From assembly GCF_003075525.1 (NCBI RefSeq), contig NZ_QDDR01000007.1, positions 124,001 through 188,000 on the forward strand: 64,000 nucleotides of DNA, written 5' to 3'. This DNA is from Pararhodobacter aggregans. GTDB taxonomy: Bacteria > Pseudomonadota > Alphaproteobacteria > Rhodobacterales > Rhodobacteraceae. This document shows positions 27,867-34,218 of this stretch, piece by piece. The position numbers and the translations under genes were made by a program. Under the pieces are notes generated by a model, which was given only the letters and a program-made list of their open reading frames with translations, did no database searches and was not told the origin of the DNA. The number at the start of each line of letters is the position of its first letter. The first letter of the stretch is position 1.

Positions 27867-27961
27867 GCGATGCTCCGTCCGGGGTCCGGCCCTCGTTTAC
27901 CCGGGTCCCGGCTTTCGATATGTCCCCTTTTTCAGGGGACGCAAGGATGGGAGGGCACGGC

Positions 27962-28660
27962 ATGACAGAGGCCTTCCGCCAGATCGGCGCCTGCCTCGAC
28001 GCCATCGGTCAGCCCGGTTTCCCGCTCAGGCTGCTGGAACTGGCCGAGCGGACCGGGGCACGGCAGGTGATGGTCTTCGAGCTGGGGCCGGACAGCGCGC
28101 GCTGCCTGCTGTCGCGGAACTACGCGCGGCAGGGGTTGGGCGAGGCGCTGGCGGGCGATTACCTCGACGGCTGGCATCTGCACGACCCGCTGCGCCCGGC
28201 CTTGCGGCGGCTGCAGCCCGGGCAGCGGCGACTGCTGCGGGTCACGGCCGAGGGGATGGAGGACGCTTACCGCGAGCTTTTCTTCACCCGGCCCGGGCTC
28301 AGCGGCAAGACCTCGGTCCTGCTGGCCGGGCCGCGGCGGCGGCTGGTGGTGAACCTCTACGAGGCCGGGGCGCCGGTCGATGCGGCGCTGGCCGAGCTGG
28401 TGGGCCAGCTGATCCTGATGCAGGCCGAAGCAGCGGGCGAGGCGCCCTATCCCCCGGCGCTGTCGGCGCTGAGCGAGCGGGAGCGGGCGGTCTGTCTGGG
28501 CATTCTGGCCGGGCAGAAGACCGAGGCCATCGCGGGCGGGTTGGGGCTGTCCCCCGGGACGGTCATCACCTATCGGCGGCGGGCCTATCACAAGCTGGGC
28601 ATCGCCTCGCGCGGGGCGTTGTTCGGGTTATGCCGGGGCGATGGGCCGGGGGCGGGATGA
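27962..28660 (+). CDS. LuxR-type (GerE helix-turn-helix) transcriptional regulator
   Basis: ATG 27962 gives 232 residues; an earlier in-frame start at 27920 is possible. The C-terminal GerE domain (about 170-232) reads ALSERERAVCLGILAGQKTEAIAGGLGLSPGTV, followed by RRRAYHKLGIASRGALFGL. The N-terminal 160 residues contain no receiver aspartate or recognisable autoinducer-pocket signature; they may form a GAF-like sensor. It diverges from the flavoprotein hydroxylase operon, its likely target. The effector is unknown. Confidence 0.85.
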   Translation: MTEAFRQIGACLDAIGQPGFPLRLLELAERTGARQVMVFELGPDSARCLLSRNYARQGLGEALAGDYLDGWHLHDPLRPALRRLQPGQRRLLRVTAEGMEDAYRELFFTRPGLSGKTSVLLAGPRRRLVVNLYEAGAPVDAALAELVGQLILMQAEAAGEAPYPPALSALSERERAVCLGILAGQKTEAIAGGLGLSPGTVITYRRRAYHKLGIASRGALFGLCRGDGPGAG

Positions 28661-28696
28661 AATCCCACCCTGCGCGGCGCGTTGGCTCGTGCCATG

Positions 28697-28759
28697 CCGT
28701 AGGGTGCGTGCTCGCACGCACCATCCCGCCCAAGGTGCGTGCGAGCACGCACCCTACGG
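28697..28759. repeat. REP-like perfect inverted repeat, 26-bp arms
   Basis: The left arm (28697-28722) and right arm (28734-28759) are exact reverse complements, separated by 11 nt. Each arm is itself a palindrome with core GGTGCGTGC/GCACGCACC plus a CCGTAGG flank. The right arm supplies the TAG stop (28754-28756) of the adjacent 3-hydroxyacyl-CoA dehydrogenase gene. A near-identical element is at 34152-34211. Confidence 0.85.
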
Positions 28760-29788
28760 GTGGTAGTGATGGAAGAGGACGCCGCCCTTTGCCTCGGGAA
28801 AACCGCAGGCCATGACCGATATCAGGTCGACGATCCCCGCCTCGATCCTCAGCGACAGCGCCGACCGGACCAGCGCCCTCAGCAACCGTTCGACGATCTC
28901 GGCCTCGGCAATCGGCCGGGTGGAGACCCCGGCGAAATGGGCTTCCTCGCGGGCCAGATCCTCGATCAGCGGGTCGATGACCCGCCCGCCGCCGCCCGGA
29001 TAGCGATACCAGCCGACGCCGCCCTTCCGCCCGAGCCGCCCCTCGGGCACCATCCGGTCGATCAGGGGCAGCGGGTGACCCTGTGCCCGATGGCGGGCAA
29101 AGGCGCGATCCAGCCCGCGCAGATCCTGCGCCGCGCAGGGGCCGAGGGTGAAGCCGAAGCCTTCGGCCGCGGCATCGACCTCCCAGGGGGTGGAGCCCTG
29201 GAAGACCAGCGCCTCGGCCTCGTCCTCCAGCGCCGCCACCAGCCGCGCGCCCTTGAAGCCGGGCACCACCACCGGCAGCGCCCCCAGCCGCCAGGCCAGC
29301 CCCAGCGCGCGGATGTCAGAACCCTTGACGATCTCCATCAGGCCGATGGCGGGCGGCGGCGCGTCGGTGTCGATCAGCGCGACCGGCGCGCCGAGGCTCT
29401 CGCGCAGCGCGCCCAGCGTCACCCCGGGGCCGAGGCTGACAGCCAGTGCCCCCGGTGCCGCGGCCAGGAGCGCCCTCAACAAGCCGATCCGCTCCGCCGC
29501 CGCCCCGCCCGAGGCCTCGACCAGCAGATCGGCGCCCTCCGCCTCGGCCATAGTGGTCGCCAGCCGGATCCCGGCGCCCCGGCCGCTGCGCTTCAGCGCA
29601 TCGCGGGCGCGGGCCGCGTCCCAGTCGTCAGCCTCGATCAGGGTCACGGCGGCGCCGGTGTCGATCAGCGCCACCGCCAGCCCCAGCGCCTGCGGGCTGC
29701 CCCCGGCCACGGCGGCGCGGGTCACGGCAAGGGGGGCGCCCTGCGACAGGCGGGCGCGCAGCTTTGCCAGATGCGCCTCTGGCGTCAC
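28754..29788 (-). CDS. 3-hydroxyacyl-CoA dehydrogenase family protein with degenerate active site
   Basis: A 344-residue protein corresponding to the dehydrogenase part of FadB-like enzymes. The C-terminal 3HCDH domain is clear: RLGRKGGVGWYRYPGG and IVERLLRALVRSALSL, then MACGFPEAKGGVLFHH. The N-terminal Rossmann region lacks a proper GxGxxG (it has VAGGSPQALGLA), and the usual HFFNP catalytic histidine segment is replaced by LIDTDAPPPAIGLMEIVKG. It overlaps the boxR stop (start 29788), so it belongs to the box regulon. By position it could act on 3-hydroxyadipyl-CoA or a related intermediate, but dehydrogenase activity is doubtful. Confidence 0.8.
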   Translation of the reverse strand: MTPEAHLAKLRARLSQGAPLAVTRAAVAGGSPQALGLAVALIDTGAAVTLIEADDWDAARARDALKRSGRGAGIRLATTMAEAEGADLLVEASGGAAAERIGLLRALLAAAPGALAVSLGPGVTLGALRESLGAPVALIDTDAPPPAIGLMEIVKGSDIRALGLAWRLGALPVVVPGFKGARLVAALEDEAEALVFQGSTPWEVDAAAEGFGFTLGPCAAQDLRGLDRAFARHRAQGHPLPLIDRMVPEGRLGRKGGVGWYRYPGGGGRVIDPLIEDLAREEAHFAGVSTRPIAEAEIVERLLRALVRSALSLRIEAGIVDLISVMACGFPEAKGGVLFHHYHP

Positions 29789-30720
29789 GAAAGAAAACCG
29801 CGCTCGCGGATCAGGGCCAGCAGATCGGCGAGCGAATCCTCGACGCTGCGGCCGGTGGTGTCGAGCTTGGCGCGGGCCTGATCGTAAAGCGTCTCGCGGC
29901 TGGTGAGGATGAACTTGAGCTGGTCCATCGCCTCGGGGTTGCCGGCCATCGGCCGCATGTCGCCCTGCGCGCGGACCCGGTTCATATGCTCGGCGGGCGC
30001 GGCCTTGACCCAGATGGTGTGGAAGTTCCCCAGAAGCGTCTTGAAGGTCTCGGGCTCGGACACGATGCCGCCCGCCACGGCCAGGATCATCGCCTCATGC
30101 GTGGCGATGACGCGGCCCAGCGCCTGCGCCTCCAGCCGGCGGTAGCCTTCCTGCCCGTAGAAGGCCATGACCTCGTTCACCGGCATGCCGGCCTGATCCT
30201 CGATCTCGCGGTTGAGCTCGACAAAGGGCAGGCCCAGCGCCGCGCCGGCCCGGGCGCCCAGCGTGGATTTCCCCGCCCCGCGCAGGCCGATCAGCGCGAT
30301 CCGGTGGCGCCGCGCGGTGGCTTCGGGCTGCGGCAGCAGGTGGTCGAGGACCTGCGCCCGGACCTCGGCCGGGGCGGCGCGGTAGAGTTCGGCGACCCTG
30401 AGCGCTTCCGAGGTCCAGGGGTCATCCTCGCCCACCAGCCATTCGATGCGGTGGTCCAGCGCATCCGCCACCCGCTGCAACAGGCCGATGGAAATATTGC
30501 CTTCGCCCGCCTCCAGCAGCGCCAGATAGCGCGGCGAGACGCCCGAGACCTCGGACAGGACGCGGCGGGGAATGCCCTTCAGCTCGCGCGCCTTGCGCAC
30601 CCGTTCGCCGACGCGCAGGATCAGCGCCCGCACCGCCGCTTCGCCGCGGCTGTCGGGATCGGGGGCGAGCGTCTCGCCGCGGAAGTTGGTGATCTCGGAC
30701 ATCTCGGGATCGGCGATCAT
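29785..30720 (-). CDS. boxR: BoxR/BzdR-type regulator: XRE domain fused to shikimate-kinase-like domain
   Basis: A 311-residue fusion. Residues about 35-92 form a Cro/CI helix-turn-helix (RVGERVRKARELKGIPRRVL and VSPRYLALLEAGEGNISIG). From about 140 a shikimate-kinase-like domain begins with P-loop LIGLRGAGKSTLG. In BoxR and BzdR this domain binds benzoyl-CoA and releases the repressor from TGCA operators. The start is uncertain: ATGs at 30738, 30720 and 30702 and a TTG at 30768 are all in frame, and none has a good Shine-Dalgarno. A degenerate operator sits just upstream. It overlaps the dehydrogenase gene by ATGA-type coupling. Confidence 0.93.
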   Translation of the reverse strand: MIADPEMSEITNFRGETLAPDPDSRGEAAVRALILRVGERVRKARELKGIPRRVLSEVSGVSPRYLALLEAGEGNISIGLLQRVADALDHRIEWLVGEDDPWTSEALRVAELYRAAPAEVRAQVLDHLLPQPEATARRHRIALIGLRGAGKSTLGARAGAALGLPFVELNREIEDQAGMPVNEVMAFYGQEGYRRLEAQALGRVIATHEAMILAVAGGIVSEPETFKTLLGNFHTIWVKAAPAEHMNRVRAQGDMRPMAGNPEAMDQLKFILTSRETLYDQARAKLDTTGRSVEDSLADLLALIRERGFLS

Positions 30721-30724
30721 TTCG

Positions 30725-30771
30725 GAACAATAGTGCATAACCCTAGGCGATGCCGGAAGCCCGAACAATAG
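30725..30771 (-). promoter_or_regulatory. Candidate BoxR autoregulatory region
   Basis: GAACAATAG occurs twice, at 30725-30733 and 30763-30771. The first copy runs directly into TGCA (30734-30737), giving CAATAGTGCA, close to the right half CTATAGTGCA of the boxC operator. GATGCC/GGCATC (30749-30754, 30771-30776) adds a small dyad. It overlaps the possible boxR start codons. Confidence 0.45.
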
Positions 30772-30796
30772 GCATCCGATGATCGCGGCCGGTCAG

Positions 30797-30810
30797 TGCA
30801 TTATCCTGCC
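30797..30810. promoter_or_regulatory. Imperfect BoxR operator (TGCA-N6-TGCC)
   Basis: TGCATTATCCTGCC differs from TGCA-N6-TGCA at one base. It lies upstream of boxR and overlaps the TAA stop (30801-30803) of the thioesterase gene. Confidence 0.45.
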
Positions 30811-31220
30811 GGGGCTTCGATCTGGCCGAGGATCAGCGCGCGGATCTCGGCCGGGGGCGGTTCCTTGGCAAAGACGCTGGCCTTGACGAAGACGCAGGTG
30901 AAGCGCCCCTCGAAGCAATGCACCCCGTCCTGATACCCGCCGACGCGCCAGTCGATCGAGGTCTCGCCCAGCCTTGTCGGCGCCACCTCGCAGATCAGCC
31001 GGTGGCGCGGCGTCATCGGGGCCAGGAAATCGAGCGCCATATGCACGAAGGGCGTGCCCAGGTCGCGGTCCAGATCCATCTGGAACCAGCCGCCGCCCAG
31101 GTGATGCTCCCACCAGCCGTTGATCGCATCGAGCGCGAAACCCGGAATGCGCGCGGTGTAGACGATCTTTGCCGGGTCGCAATCGCCCCAGGCGATGCGG
31201 ATCTCGTGCCGGTAGGGCAT
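30801..31220 (-). CDS. 4-hydroxybenzoyl-CoA-type thioesterase in the box operon
   Basis: A 139-residue hotdog-fold thioesterase. The N-terminal motif AWGDCDPAKIVYTARIPGF carries the Asp-x-Asp-Pro pattern whose Asp is catalytic in the Pseudomonas 4-hydroxybenzoyl-CoA enzyme. ATG 31220 overlaps the boxA stop by one base (TGATG); a TTG one codon earlier is less likely. Its probable role is to hydrolyse benzoyl-CoA or dead-end CoA thioesters and return CoA. The 3' end carries an imperfect BoxR site that precedes boxR. Confidence 0.9.
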   Translation of the reverse strand: MPYRHEIRIAWGDCDPAKIVYTARIPGFALDAINGWWEHHLGGGWFQMDLDRDLGTPFVHMALDFLAPMTPRHRLICEVAPTRLGETSIDWRVGGYQDGVHCFEGRFTCVFVKASVFAKEPPPAEIRALILGQIEAPAG

Positions 31221-32401
31221 CAATAGGTCTCGACGTGGTAGCGGCCTTCATCGCGCATCGCGTCGCGGGTGGCTTCCCAGGCCAGGCCCGTGGATTCGGC
31301 GATGTTCTTGAAGGCCAGCTCGACGCCCTGCTCCATCCCGCGCAGCCCGCAGATGTAGATATGCGTCTGCGGATCGGCCAGCAGGTTGGCGACGGCCTCC
31401 TGTTCGACCATCATGCGGTCCTGCACGTATTCCTTGTCGACCCCCGGGATCCGGCTGAAGACCAGATGCTTCTTCAGCAGCCGCTCGGGCACTTTGTTGA
31501 GCGGGCCGAAATAGGGCAGCGAATCGGGGGTGCGGGCGCCGAAGAACATGATCATGTCGCCGCTGCCGCCCGCTTGCGCCCGCTGGCGGCGCATGGTGAA
31601 GGCGCGGAACGGGGCCGATCCGGTGCCGGTGCAGATCATCAGCATCCGCGCCGCGCTGTCCTCGGGCATGAGGAAGGTGGCGCCAAAGGGGCCGGTGACC
31701 TTCACCTCGTCGCCGATCTTCAGATCGCAGACATAGTTGGAACAAAGCCCCTGCACCTCGCGCTTCACGGTGAGCGAGAGGTTGTTGAAATTCGGCCGCT
31801 CGCCATCGCGCGGCGAGCTGACGGAATAGAGCCGCGGCAGGTGCGGCTTGCCCTCGGCATCCGTGCCGGGCGGGATGATGCCGATGGACTGGCCTTCGAG
31901 CACCGGCATCGGCTGGGCGCCGAAATCGAGGATGATATGGCGCACGTCCGAGCCGGATTCGCCGCTGGTCAGGCGGAAATTGCCGGTGACCTTGGCGGTG
32001 GCGGGCTTGCCGAGGTTATAGAGGTTCACGGTGGGCTTGGTGGCCGTCGCCGGAGCCTTCGACTTGCCGCCCGCGCCCTTGTGGGCCTCGGCCAGCAAGG
32101 CCTCCATCGCGTCGTCCAGCGCCTCGACGCCCGACGAGCTGCCGATCTCCGCCTGCGCGGGCAATTCCTGCCAGCCGAATTGCTCGTCCAGCGAATAGGG
32201 GGTTTCGACCACGCGCCATTCGTCGATGGACCCCGTTGGGCAGACCGGAATGCAATCCATGCAGAAATCGCATTTTTCGGCATCGACCACGACGTTGTTG
32301 TCGTCATGGGTGATCGCCTCGACCGGGCAGGTCATCTCGCAGGTGTAGCAGCGGATGCAGATTTCCGGGTCGATCAGATGCTGTTTCAGGGGCTTGTTCA
32401 T
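31220..32401 (-). CDS. boxA: Benzoyl-CoA 2,3-epoxidase reductase subunit BoxA
   Basis: A 393-residue NADPH:ferredoxin-type reductase that delivers electrons to the BoxB oxygenase. The N-terminus has two complete [4Fe-4S] motifs, CIRCYTCEMTCP and CDFCMDCIPVCP. The C-terminal ferredoxin-NADP reductase part includes PRLYSVSSPRDG for FAD and CTGTGSAPFRAF for the nucleotide, and ends YHVETY with a terminal aromatic residue. Start ATG 32401 overlaps the stop of a 51-residue four-cysteine gene (ATGA). It acts in the cytosol on the aerobic CoA-dependent benzoate route. Confidence 0.97.
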   Translation of the reverse strand: MNKPLKQHLIDPEICIRCYTCEMTCPVEAITHDDNNVVVDAEKCDFCMDCIPVCPTGSIDEWRVVETPYSLDEQFGWQELPAQAEIGSSSGVEALDDAMEALLAEAHKGAGGKSKAPATATKPTVNLYNLGKPATAKVTGNFRLTSGESGSDVRHIILDFGAQPMPVLEGQSIGIIPPGTDAEGKPHLPRLYSVSSPRDGERPNFNNLSLTVKREVQGLCSNYVCDLKIGDEVKVTGPFGATFLMPEDSAARMLMICTGTGSAPFRAFTMRRQRAQAGGSGDMIMFFGARTPDSLPYFGPLNKVPERLLKKHLVFSRIPGVDKEYVQDRMMVEQEAVANLLADPQTHIYICGLRGMEQGVELAFKNIAESTGLAWEATRDAMRDEGRYHVETY

Positions 32402-32553
32402 GCGCGGTGTGTCCGGGGATGCAGCACCGTCTCGGGCAGACGGCTCAGTTCGAGAAGGCTCCAGCACAGGCCGGCGCAATCGGCGCAGCCGAGGCAGGCG
32501 GCATCGCTGCGGGGTGGGCGCGGGGCTTGCAGGGCGGAACGTTCAACGGGCAT
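32398..32553 (-). CDS. 51-residue protein with one ferredoxin-type Cys motif, upstream of boxA
   Basis: From ATG 32553, preceded by GGGAGG at 6 nt, this gene encodes MPVERSALQAPRPPRSDAA, then CLGCADCAGLC, and ends at HRA. The cysteines at 20, 23, 26 and 30 have the C-x2-C-x2-C-x3-C spacing of a [4Fe-4S] ferredoxin half, but proline does not follow the last Cys. Its TGA overlaps the boxA ATG (ATGA), so the two are translationally coupled. I do not recognise a family. It could be an accessory electron carrier, a cluster-delivery peptide, or a leader peptide whose translation sets boxA expression. Confidence 0.7.
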   Translation of the reverse strand: MPVERSALQAPRPPRSDAACLGCADCAGLCWSLLELSRLPETVLHPRTHRA

Positions 32554-32639
32554 CGGGACCTCCCTTCCGTTTGCCGGGCTGGCAGGCAGGGGCCGAGGGC
32601 CCCCGCCCTTCGTCGTCGCGGGCGAGCAGCGCGGCAGGC

Positions 32640-32662
32640 GTAGGGTGGAGTTTCACCCCACC
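32640..32662. repeat. Short REP-like palindrome after boxB
   Basis: GTAGGGTGG (32640-32648) and CACCCCACC (to 32662) form an imperfect dyad around AGTTT. It lies between boxB and the 51-residue gene and resembles one arm of the larger repeats nearby. Confidence 0.45.
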
Positions 32663-32679
32663 ATCGCCCGCGCCGCGGC

Positions 32680-34131
32680 TCACGCCATGTGCAGCTTCAC
32701 ATATTCGAAGTCGCCGGGCTTGTTGTCGATCCCCACTTTCGGCGGCGCGATCCAGCCGGCGAATTTGCCGGGCTCGTAGCAGGGCTTCATCAGCGACTGG
32801 ATGAAATCGCCATCGGCGCGGGTCGGCAGCCAGTTGTCGCGCTGCGCGTCGTACTCGGCGCCCGACAGCAGGTTCCCGTCCGGGTCGAAGGCCTTGCCCT
32901 TGAAGACACCGATCTGGCGGTGGAAGCTCTCGTGCGGCAGCTTCAGCTCGAACTGGATCCCCGATTTCTCGATGATCTTGTTCCAGCGGCCGACCCCGCC
33001 CGCCGCGTCGCGGGTGTAATCGTCGCGCAGGCGCATGTTGATCGCAGTCAGGGCCGGAACCTCGTGGCGGATCAGCTTGCCGTCGACGAAATCCCAGACC
33101 GGATAGGTGTCGCCCTTCAGCTGGTGGTCGTCGGTCAGGCGGTGCTCCATGTAGCGGCCCTTGACCCCGGCGTTGAACGCGTTGGCGGCGTTGGTCGAGA
33201 CTTCCTGGCCGAACAGATCCAGGGACAGCGTATAGTGCAGGTTCAGCTTCTTCTGGATCGTCGGCAGGTCGATCACGCCGAGGGCCCGGATGCGGTCGAT
33301 CTCGAAGGGGTCGTCGATGCCGTTCTCGGCCATCACCTGACAAGTGCGTTCGATCACCCGGCCGACCCCGGTCTCGCCCACGAACATGTGGTGCGCTTCC
33401 TCGGTCAGCATGAAGCGGCAGGTGCGCGACAGCGGGTCGAAGCCCGATTGTGCGAGCGATTCCAGCTGCATCTTGCCGTCGCGGTCGGTGAAATAGGTGA
33501 ACATGAAGAAGGACAGCCAGTCCGGCGTTTCTTCGTTGAAGGCGCCCAGCATGCGCGGCGCTTCTTCCGAGCCCGAGGAGCGGACCAGCAGGTCATCAGC
33601 CTCTTCCCGGCCGTCCTTGCCGAAGTATTTCTGCAGCAGATAGACCATGGCCCAGAGGTGGCGGCCCTCCTCGACGTTCACCTGGAACAGGTTGCGCATG
33701 TCATAGAGGGACGGCGCGGTCAGGCCGAGGAAGCGCTGCTGCTCGACCGAGCCGGGCTCGGTATCGCCCTGGATGACGATGAGGCGCTTGAGCATGTTGC
33801 GGTATTCGCCGGGGACTTCCTGCCAGGCGGGCTGGCCCGCGTGTTCGCCACAGGGGATCACGCGCCCCTCGACCTGCGGGGCCAGCAGGATGCCCCAGCG
33901 GTATTCCGGCATCTTCACATAGTCGAACTTGGCCCAGCCCTTGGGGTCGACCGACACGGCGGTGCGCAGGTAGACCATCGACTTCTGGAAGTTCTGCGGG
34001 ATCAGGTCATTCCACCAGTTGATGTACCCGGGGTGCCATTTCTCCAGCGCCTTGAGCACGCGCTTGTCGTTCGAGAGACCCACGTTGTTGGGGATCTGGG
34101 TGTCGTAGCTGACGTTGATGAGGTCGATCAT
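32680..34131 (-). CDS. boxB: Benzoyl-CoA 2,3-epoxidase oxygenase subunit BoxB
   Basis: A 483-residue class I di-iron monooxygenase that converts benzoyl-CoA to 2,3-epoxybenzoyl-CoA using O2 and electrons from BoxA. The carboxylate/histidine motifs are VNVEEGRHLWAMVYLL and LTEEAHHMFVGETG, both intact, and VYLRTAVSVDPKGWAKFDYV is BoxB-typical. ATG 34131 follows a strong GGAGGAGA. An in-frame extension to 34206 comes from the repeat DNA between boxC and boxB and is not coding. The product is an electrophilic epoxide handled by BoxC. Confidence 0.97.
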   Translation of the reverse strand: MIDLINVSYDTQIPNNVGLSNDKRVLKALEKWHPGYINWWNDLIPQNFQKSMVYLRTAVSVDPKGWAKFDYVKMPEYRWGILLAPQVEGRVIPCGEHAGQPAWQEVPGEYRNMLKRLIVIQGDTEPGSVEQQRFLGLTAPSLYDMRNLFQVNVEEGRHLWAMVYLLQKYFGKDGREEADDLLVRSSGSEEAPRMLGAFNEETPDWLSFFMFTYFTDRDGKMQLESLAQSGFDPLSRTCRFMLTEEAHHMFVGETGVGRVIERTCQVMAENGIDDPFEIDRIRALGVIDLPTIQKKLNLHYTLSLDLFGQEVSTNAANAFNAGVKGRYMEHRLTDDHQLKGDTYPVWDFVDGKLIRHEVPALTAINMRLRDDYTRDAAGGVGRWNKIIEKSGIQFELKLPHESFHRQIGVFKGKAFDPDGNLLSGAEYDAQRDNWLPTRADGDFIQSLMKPCYEPGKFAGWIAPPKVGIDNKPGDFEYVKLHMA

Positions 34132-34151
34132 GGGTTCTCCTCCGAGGGGGT

Positions 34152-34211
34152 GGTGCGTGCAAGCACGCACCCTACGATGTTGCGTCTGTAGGGTGCGTGC
34201 TCGCACGCACC
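34152..34211. repeat. REP-like inverted repeat between boxC and boxB
   Basis: Arms 34152-34175 and 34188-34211 are complementary over 24 nt with one mismatch, and the spacer is 12 nt. The sequence is the same as the element at 28697-28759 apart from flanks (core GTGCGTGC/GCACGCAC with CCTAC/GTAGG ends). Being inside the boxC-boxB gap, it would be in the operon mRNA. Confidence 0.85.
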
Positions 34212-34218
34212 ATGCCGG

